Notes under the pieces: generated by a model
What the model was told of the DNA's origin: nothing
The model's input: the letters and a program-made list of their open reading frames with translations, nothing else
Databases searched by the model: none
In this document: positions 56,838-64,000 of the stretch, one piece after another
Layout: every line of letters starts with the position of its first letter
Numbering within the stretch: position 1 is the stretch's first letter
NCBI RefSeq assembly: GCF_964656455.1
Contig: NC_135721.1
Coordinates: 82,130,754-82,194,753 of the forward strand
Length of the DNA: 64,000 nucleotides
Reading direction: 5' to 3'
DNA from: Halichoerus grypus
Taxonomy: Eukaryota; Chordata; Mammalia; Carnivora; Phocidae
Program-made: the position numbers and the translations under genes

Positions 56838-58889
56838 AGAGGAAATGCTGGGCCACATCACTACTAAATCACCAACAATGAAGCGGGGTTATTAATAGTG
56901 GGTATGTGTTCCACATCTGGTCACTTACTACACTTAGGGACCTCTCAATACCTGCAATGGGTTATTACCATGTTGTCAAAATAAATCAACAGGTAAAGAA
57001 CCAAAAACAATTGATGTACATTGTGACTACAGCCGTAGATCATGGTGCACAATTTAAAATAGCCCAATTATTGGCTCAGTTTTCTGCTTTTCCACCTTGT
57101 CGCAATGAGCTTAAAAATAAGTGGTAAATAGAAATAAACCTTCCTCACCAAGTTTTTACAGAAAGAAGCCAAATATTATATTGATTTCTTAAATCACTTA
57201 TTGCTCTCAGGAAACGGCCACAACCACAGACTTAACCATTTATTCCAAACCCTCTGTTATTGAGTGTATGTTGTTCTCACCTGAGCTCCTTTCTCCTTTT
57301 CCATTTGCCCTTCTTTCAACCTCTAGATCCATGCGGAGCTTCTTTAAATAACTTGAAGAAGTCATCATGGGGAGGGTGAAGATGCTAACCCTTCACGTAT
57401 TCAAGCAGGACTCAAGCATTTGAAAAGATAAATGTGGGCCAAGGGCTATCCACCAAGGAACCAGAAAAACAAAACAAAACAAGTGAAAAGGAAAACTAAC
57501 ATTAAGGGAAGGAGACAAAGCTCCTCACCAGTGCTACCCTGCCCCTCCATCCCCAGCCCCACCCCCGTGCTGGGTTTCCTGCCTCCCTTTGGATCTCAGT
57601 CACTGGCCTCTTCCATCCTTTAGCGTCTCTCTTCCCCACGCTGACCACCCTGATCCTCAGGTGCCTGGAATGGACAGGTTTATCAAAGTTCACAGCTTTG
57701 GAGAGACAGTGTGGACTGGGGTCCAAAGAGTCCTGTGTACAAGGTCACCCAGAAGTCTGGGGACAGCGGCGGAGTTAGAAATAAACTTTATCTCCTCTCT
57801 GTTTCAGCAGAGCGGAAGTTGCAGCTGAGAGGGGCTTCTGTGCTTGGATGATCCAACCAGTGGACATAGAGGTGCGTTTGGCCTTTCTCTCTTGCTTTGT
57901 CTGCAGAGCTACCTACTTAATTATAAATAGCTACTTATAATTTTTCTCTTAATATTTTATATTTAGGGACTATATTCTTAAGTATACTTGCTTTGTCTGC
58001 AGAGCTACCTACTTAATTATAAATAGCTATTTATAATTTTTCTCTTAATATTTTATATTTAGGGACTATATTCCTAAGTATACTGCTTTAAATTGGTTGT
58101 GTCTTAAAAGCACTATACAGGACAATTCTTAGAGCCTCTTTTACAAAGAGTAATGGTAGACCTTGGCAAGTCAAATTGGCTGTGCTTTGGAGTAGGGCGC
58201 TGTCAGGAGCGGGGCACCTGCGCGTTTCCTTCAGCACCCAGACACCCAGCTCCCAGGACTGCACCGGCCTGGCCACAGGCTCCTGTCTCTCCTGCTGCAG
58301 CTGCTGTCAAAGTGGCTCTGCAGATGATTTTGCTTGGCTGGGAAATGGGCTTCTGTCTGCCTTGGAGGCATTTTGCTCCCAGCTCCAAGTAGCACTGTCT
58401 GGGAAGCAGCCACCTGCCCCCAAAGTTGCTGCTGTGGGGGTTGCTGTTAAGAGTCGTGAACAGCTGACAAGGCAAGAATGTCTAGGATGTGGAATCTTTT
58501 TTATTTCTTTCTGTTCTGCTGGGCTCAGTGAGCACACATTCACATGTATATGTGTATACATTTCAAAAGCAGCTGTGTGCAAACAGTGATTTCCCCCAGA
58601 ATGGAACCTGTACACTTAGAAAAAATAGGCTTTCCTAGTTCAATATAACTGCTTTAATGCTTTCCTGAAGATGAAATGAAATCGCTTCTAATGTTGAAAG
58701 AGAAGTCCAAGAGAACATCTAACACAGTACAGGATTCTTTTCTACTCTTACTTCACATTATGGAAGATTCACAATCCTCTGCTTTAGAGTTTGATCTCAC
58801 AGATAAGTTTTGAGACGAATAAAAGACCACACATAAAAGGAATTTGTTTATGTGCACTGTGTTGGGCTGGCGTTTAGCCATGATCCAAT
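56838..58889. other. Unassigned sequence, GC-rich from 57500 to 58480
   Basis: The best candidate stretch in the window for a non-coding exon or regulatory region, with several overlapping open frames (137 codons at 58176-58589, 102 on minus at 58307-58615). None has a recognisable domain. The 96-bp tandem duplication at 57891 lies in its AT-rich centre. Confidence 0.4.
57891..58082. repeat. 96-bp tandem duplication, two copies
   Basis: Copy 1 (57891-57986) and copy 2 (57987-58082) both start CTTGCTTTGTCTGCAGAGCT and end AAGTATA. They differ at only two positions (AGCTACTTAT against AGCTATTTAT; ATTCTTAAG against ATTCCTAAG). Confidence 0.97.
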
Positions 58890-59060
58890 ATTAATGAAAG
58901 AAGAAATATTTACTGGGCACCTAGTAGATGCTCATTATTTGAAGGCTAAGTTATAGTCTCTGATTTGAAATTACTCCCTAATCAAGGAAACAAAAAATTA
59001 GAAAATAAGTAAATATCTACCCTTGGAACAATATACCTCAATGACTGTAAGTCAATGGGG
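58890..59060 (-). mobile_element. L2 LINE 3' end, antisense
   Basis: GAAGAAATATTTACTGGGCA, CCTAGTAGATGCTCATTATT, ATTACTCCCTAATCAAGGAA, then ACAAAAAATTAGAAAATAAG, in the order of the L2 complement. Confidence 0.6.
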
Positions 59061-60029
59061 ATTCCGAGAAGGATAGGAACTAGAAGTCCTGACAACTTGA
59101 TCACTTAATCAATCTTTTTTTCCCTCTCTAAGGATCAGCCCTTAGGTGAATTTGCCACACTTCCAAATCTGACTCTGTATTTAAGCCCCACGACCTGGAT
59201 GTCCTCCTGATTCTCAGAGATGTGTCTCCCCTATGCCCGCCTCTCTACCTTGGTGGCCTCAATAATGGGCTTGGCAATCCTTTAGCAGTCCTTTCTCTAG
59301 GTCTCTCTCCTGAACGTGAACTGAAACCCAGCACTCTGAAGGAGACTGATAATTTGGTTTGACTGCTTAATGCTGACGGTCTGCCTGGACCTCCTCCTGT
59401 TTTCATCTCTGTTTGTTGGCTTCTACTACTGTGGGCCTCCTTCCACCTCCTGCCTTCCAGCATTGTCCTGGTTAGCTTTATCAACCTCAAAGGGGTGGTG
59501 TGGGGTTGGGGGGACAGGTCCTTCTTCCTGACTGACCCTGCACATGGGCGTGCAGCTGAAAATGCCACCCAGCATTTCCCCTGGCCTACTGGGCAGGCTC
59601 AGCTGTCCACGTAAAGTAGCTCGTCAGTGTCCAACCATGATAGTCAAGGTCACAGGTAGAACAAGATCAGTGTAAGTGAAATCAGTCAGGAAAGATTCCA
59701 TGATCTGGGCCCTAGAAGATGGGCAACATAGAGAGCTCTCAGGAACAAAAACAAATCTATCTAGATGTTTAGTAGGTCTTCATAGACATCAGAGAGAAAA
59801 ATATGACATGCCACCATAAAGCTATCTAGAGTCTAACAAAGCAAATAAAAACAAAACAACAACAATCACTAAAAAACAAACAAACAAAAACCAAAAACCA
59901 GGGGGAAAAATTCCCAATCTTGTTTTGTATGACAGTTTGAAAGATGGCTTGGCTGTTAGTATCTCATTTTGGGTAGCCCGATACTGATGGTTGGAACCCT
60001 ATGTGTTAATAATATGCAAAAGGAAACAA
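59061..60029. other. Unassigned sequence
   Basis: No gene. A G-rich 28-base block at 59491-59518 recurs almost exactly inside the SINE at 60858. An A/C-rich simple-sequence patch lies at 59840-59905. Confidence 0.45.
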
Positions 60030-60215
60030 AAGTGTATTGGATACCTACAGTGTGTCCAACTTCACTATTAAAATTGTGCATGATATAGTGTTATCCTCAC
60101 TTTAAAGGTAAGGAAACTGAGACTCAAAGGAAAGCTAATGTCACAAATCTGGTAGCTGATAGAGTGGAGTTTCAAAGGCTAGTAGGTCTAAATTCTTATG
60201 TCCTTGGCAGGACAA
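60030..60215 (-). mobile_element. MIR, antisense
   Basis: GTGTTATCCTCACTTTAAAG, GTAAGGAAACTGAGACTCAA, AGGAAAGCTAATGTCACAAA, TCTGGTAGCTGATAGAGTGG and GGTCTAAATTCTTATGTCC follow the MIR complement throughout. Confidence 0.8.
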
Positions 60216-60845
60216 CATAATAATGCCCAAATAGTACCTCACTAATTACCTCTTGGGGATGGATTCTCAAACCTTTAGGAGCTTCACTGCTCCAATATTC
60301 ACAGTTGTTAGGTCATCATATAATAATCTCCTTGGTAAATAGGTCTTTCAAAGGGACCCCGTGTGATCCCGCAGGATCCGCAATGCAGCAGGGGCCCCAC
60401 AACAGGTGTTTATTTGTTGAAAATATGTTTTTTTTTTTTTTCCCCAGTTTAGCTGTACTCCAAAATATTTGGTTGTCCAACTTTAAAATCCTAACATTAA
60501 GTAAGCAGTTGTGGTGGTATTTTGCAAACTCTATCCAACTTAACTTAAGAGACAGATGCAGGGATAAAGCAATTTGGGATTAAAAGAAGCCCTAGGGACC
60601 TCATTCTGAACCCAGGTTATCCTGGAATTACAGAGTTCAGTTAGGGATCTAAGAGACTTTCTAGCCAAGCTTCAAGGCCAACCTAGCCTATCTGGGCTAA
60701 ACTGAGAGGTGGACAGATTGCAGGTCCAACCTACTCCCTACAGGCTGTAGGATTGTCAATGCACTCCATGTTCAGCTTTATTATACTTTCTTTATGGAGG
60801 ACACATTTTTCATGAACACTAAAATAGGCTGGTGAGGCTCTCTCA
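60216..60845. other. Unassigned sequence
   Basis: A poly-T run lies near 60428-60442. No gene or recognised repeat. Confidence 0.45.
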
Positions 60846-60857
60846 AACACAAACATC

Positions 60858-61063
60858 TTTTTTTTTTAAAAAAGATTTATTTATTTATTTATTTATTTTG
60901 AGAGGGGTGGTGTGGGGTGGGGGGGACAGGAAGAGAATCCTGAAACAGACTCACCACTGAGTGTGGAGCCCAACTCAGGGCTTCATCCCAGGGATCATGA
61001 GATCATGACCTGAGCTGAAATCAAGAGTCGACTGCTTAACCAACTGAGCCACTCAGGAACCCC
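60858..61063 (-). mobile_element. Carnivore SINE, antisense, with unusual G-rich middle
   Basis: It has a (TTTA)n tail complement and the head complement ACTGAGCCACTCAGGAACCC. The usual GAGAGAG purine run is replaced or reshaped by GGGGTGGTGTGGGGTGGGGG. The target duplication AACACAAACATC (60846-60857 and 61064-61075) is perfect. Confidence 0.92.
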
Positions 61064-61075
61064 AACACAAACATC

Positions 61076-61896
61076 CTTTTAAATTTGGCACCTGATCTTT
61101 CTCTTAATGTGGAAGGATACAACAAAAAACGAGTTTTTCCTGTGATCCTAGAAAGTTCCAAACAAGTTCTTAATAGTCACTGGTAGATGTTTGTTTTTTT
61201 GGTTCTTCTTCCCTAAACATTTAATCAAGTGACCAGGAAGCAATTTCACTTCTAAAGCCAACTCTTAGCCACCATATATGATTAGAAGCTGACTTCCTCT
61301 TGCTGAAGAGCTTATGAGAAAAACAAGTGGACTTTGGCCTTAAGACGCAATGCTCTGTGTTAGCCACTCAAGTCCTCCTGGGCTCTGGAAATCCTCCTCA
61401 TCTTGAACTGGGACTTCATCAGATAGCAAATTCTGTCTGACTACTCATGTGTAGGCCAGGTCTAGTAGGAACCTGCCAGAGTGTTACATTGCTGCGTCTC
61501 CAAATAAACATCCACCTCATGTGTTAGAAGCTAAAGTTTGCCCTCAAAGCAAGAGGAGAATTTTAAAATTACCAGATACTAACTTGAGGGTTCTAACAAA
61601 AAGATAAATCCATAATTTGCATGCAGATCCCTGAATATGTTTATCTCACTGTTCTTGGTAATGTCTTTTTACTATTTCCTAACATGCCACATACTCAAAG
61701 TAATCATTCAGGATCTCCATTGGATGCTTGACATATGCTGATAAGTTTAGCATGATAATAGCTGGTCCGGTGGTTTTAAATACCAAGCAGGGGATCCTCA
61801 GAAGGAAGCTATCTACTGTAACCAGGAGTCACCAGTTATCATATCTCATAGGTATATTTATTTGGAATAAGCTTAAATCATCACTTTCTTCTTTTC
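61076..61896. other. Unassigned sequence
   Basis: No gene or recognised repeat in about 0.8 kb. Confidence 0.45.
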
Positions 61897-62025
61897 TTTT
61901 TTTTTAAGTAGGCTCCACGCCCAGTATGGAGTCCAATGTGGGGCCTGAACTCACAACCCTGAGATCAAGACCTGAGCTGAGATCAAGTGTCAGATGTTTA
62001 ACCAACTGAACCACCCAGACACCCC
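61897..62025 (-). mobile_element. Older short carnivore SINE, antisense
   Basis: TTTTAAGTAGGCTCCACGCC, CAGTATGGAGTCCAATGTGG, ACCCTGAGATCAAGACCTGA, CTGAACCACCCAGACACCCC. Same subtype as 54276. The flanks are pyrimidine-rich, so the target duplication is unclear. Confidence 0.85.
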
Positions 62026-62029
62026 TCCC

Positions 62030-62880
62030 TTTTTCTTTTTTTAATTATTATTATTTTTTTGGTAAAAAATACAGAACATAAAATTTATCATCTTATTATT
62101 TTTAAGTGTACAGTTCATTAGTGTTAAGTATAATCATATTGTTGTTCAACCAATCTCCAGAAATTTCCATCTTGCAAAACTGAAACTCTATACCCATTAA
62201 TCAACTACTCCCCATTCTCCTTTTTTCCCAGCCCCTGACAACCACCATTTTACTTTCTGTTTCTATGAATTTGACTACTCTTGATAACTTATATATGTGG
62301 AATCATATAATATTTGTCTTTTTGTGACTGGCTTGTTTCATACTATGCTATGTCCTTAAGGTCCATCTATGTTTTAACATGTGTCAGAATTCCATTTCTT
62401 TCTAAGGCTAGCATTCTATTCTATGTATATACCACATGTTGTTTATCTAGTCATCCATTGAGACCCTTGGATTGCTTCTATTCTTGGCCATTGTGAATAG
62501 GGCTCCCATGAACATGGGTGTGCACATATCTCTTTGAGACCCTGTTTTCCATTTGTTTGGATATATACCCAGAAGCAGGATTATCAGATCATATGGTAGT
62601 TCTATTTTTAATTTTTTAAGGACTTGTCATACTGTTTTCCATAGGGGTTGTACCAGTTTACATTCCCACCAACAGTGCATAAGGATTCCAGTTTCTCCAT
62701 ATCCTCAGGAATCCTTCATTTCTTTCTTTCCTTCTTAATATAGTAGCCATCCTAATGGTGTGAGGTGATATCTCATTGTGGTTTTGATTTATATTTCCTT
62801 AAGTATTAGTGATGTTAAGTGCCTTTTCATATGCTTGTTGACCATTGGTATATCATCTTTGGAACAATGCTAAAGATGGA
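62030..62880 (-). mobile_element. Old L1 (L1M-type) ORF2 end and 3'UTR, antisense
   Basis: TACAGAACATAAAATTTATC, CCCTGACAACCACCATTTTA, GGCTTGTTTCATACTATGC, CTAGTCATCCATTGAGACCC, CACCAACAGTGCATAAGGAT and CCATCCTAATGGTGTGAGGT follow the full complement of an old L1 end over about 850 bases. Many indels. The minus strand does not keep a frame. Confidence 0.85.
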
Positions 62881-64000
62881 CTTTTCATACCTTGATGTGC
62901 TCTATTCCTGGGCAGCTTCATTATAGGTGGGTCTTGGCTTTCTCCAATATTCATAAATTGTTGCTTGGATTTTATTTCACTATAATCTCTGTGGTATCCT
63001 GGAATTCTGACTGCTTTAATCAACTTTCACAACAGTTTCAATACCCATCTCTTCTTATTTCAAAGCTCTATCCTTGTTGGGGCTCCAGCTGAGTTCTTAT
63101 TTCAGATCTGAGGGGCACCCCAGATCTCAGCTCATGATAAGAACAGAAATGGTAGACTTCTGAGTCCAGAGAAAAGATATGCACTTTTTGGCTCAGGTTG
63201 CATCCCTGTGTTTCCATGGACTCAACCCAAGAGATCAACTCTCCACCTTGTCACTCCTATTCAGTCTTCTAGAATTATCCTCAGAGGTTGAAGAAGACAG
63301 GATACAATAAACCAACAACAAACAAACAAACAAAAAATACTAACAAAGAGAAATAGGGTTTAAATTCTCAAAAATATTTTCTATTTGTCCTAAAAAATGT
63401 ATTATCATCCCTAAATCCTAAACCAAGCAAACATGGCTGTAAGTCTCCACCCTACTGGTGGCTGAAGGATAAAAATAAAAACCAAACTTCATTCAGAGAT
63501 GATGTTTGACTCTAGAAATAATAGTTAGCTATTCTTCACTTCTCCTGACAATAAACTAAAGTATCATATTTTAATATGTAGCATAAACATTTTGGAATCC
63601 TTAACATGAAAGTTTCTGGGCACTGGAGCATTATGAAGTCTCCAACATTGTTTAAACTTTTCAGTTATTGAGAGATGATTTAAGTGTAGTTTCATCCAGA
63701 AATAGGTTGGTTCCTTACTCAAAATTTCATGTAACACGTGCTAACTGGTTAGTAGCCATTGGATTCCATTTGCTTGACTCCTTGATTTTGCACTGTTGGG
63801 GTTTTAGGAATGGATTTTTAATTGCTTGCTATAGCTCAATATTTTCTTCCCATTCAGACAGGTTACCTAGCCAGAGGTGGTTCTCAGCCATGTTGATGAT
63901 GATCCTGATTTAATGAAAATTAATCTTTTACTCCTTGGAGCTCTAGGCTGGACCAGAGGTAAAAACTATGGAGGAATCTGAGAATAAAGCATCTTAGCAG
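62881..64000. other. Unassigned sequence to the window end
   Basis: No recognised gene or mobile element. A (CAAA)n patch lies near 63313-63336. An 81-codon frame at 63668-63913 is not recognisable. Confidence 0.45.

Noticed and set aside
63105..63140. Possible SINE fragment (GAGGGGCACCCCAGATCTCAG)
   Set aside because: Too short, and missing the GGGTGGCTCAG head that defines the family.
1..64000. Bacterial-type features (operons, ribosome binding sites, attachment sites)
   Set aside because: Repeat content shows a carnivoran nuclear genome, so such features are not expected and none were seen.

Overview
The window looks like an intergenic or deep-intronic stretch of a carnivoran mammal genome. 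It has no protein-coding gene, tRNA, rRNA or CRISPR array that I can support. What it holds is about 50 transposable-element copies or fragments, one small-nuclear-RNA pseudogene, and several simple or tandem repeats. The species group comes from the SINEs. At least 17 copies are lysine-tRNA-derived carnivore SINEs, whose heads read like GGGCGCCTGGGTGGCTCAG and whose tails carry CT-rich runs and AATAAA. The young dog-type form (head GGGATCCCTGGGTGGCGCAG) and the young cat-type form were not seen. Several copies instead carry internal sequence such as CACAAGTAGGCAGAGAGGCA. I infer a non-canid caniform (bear, seal or mustelid group); the species itself is not determined.

Layout. 1-15 kb is SINE-dense, with ten copies, plus a 5'-truncated young L1 (7.77-8.29 kb), L2 and MIR relics, and an old antisense L1 (12.1-14.4 kb) that hosts two SINE insertions. 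15-26 kb has no SINE; it holds an old sense L1 (about 18-20.3 kb), a MaLR-type LTR (20.8-21.2 kb), and long stretches I cannot assign. 26-28.7 kb has three SINEs within L2/MIR debris.

28.9-36.85 kb is the centrepiece: a nested locus in which a Tigger-like DNA transposon with TA target duplications was split first by a U2 snRNA retropseudogene on the minus strand (11-bp target duplication) and then by a near-full-length 7.06-kb L1 (9-bp target duplication). The L1 keeps its 5'UTR, ORF1, ORF2 and 3'UTR, but both reading frames are broken.

37-64 kb is mostly old material: MIR, L2, old L1, hAT relics, a second Tigger-like copy inserted into a MIR (47.2-47.5 kb), a probable solo LTR (48.9-49.4 kb), a 24-bp minisatellite (44.5-44.8 kb), a clean 96-bp tandem duplication (57.9-58.1 kb) and six scattered SINEs.

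Nothing here forms an operon or pathway. The elements relate to one another as layers of insertion history. Element identities rest on recognition of family sequence features by eye, without a database search. Boundaries supported by target-site duplications are reliable to a few bases; those of old relics are approximate.
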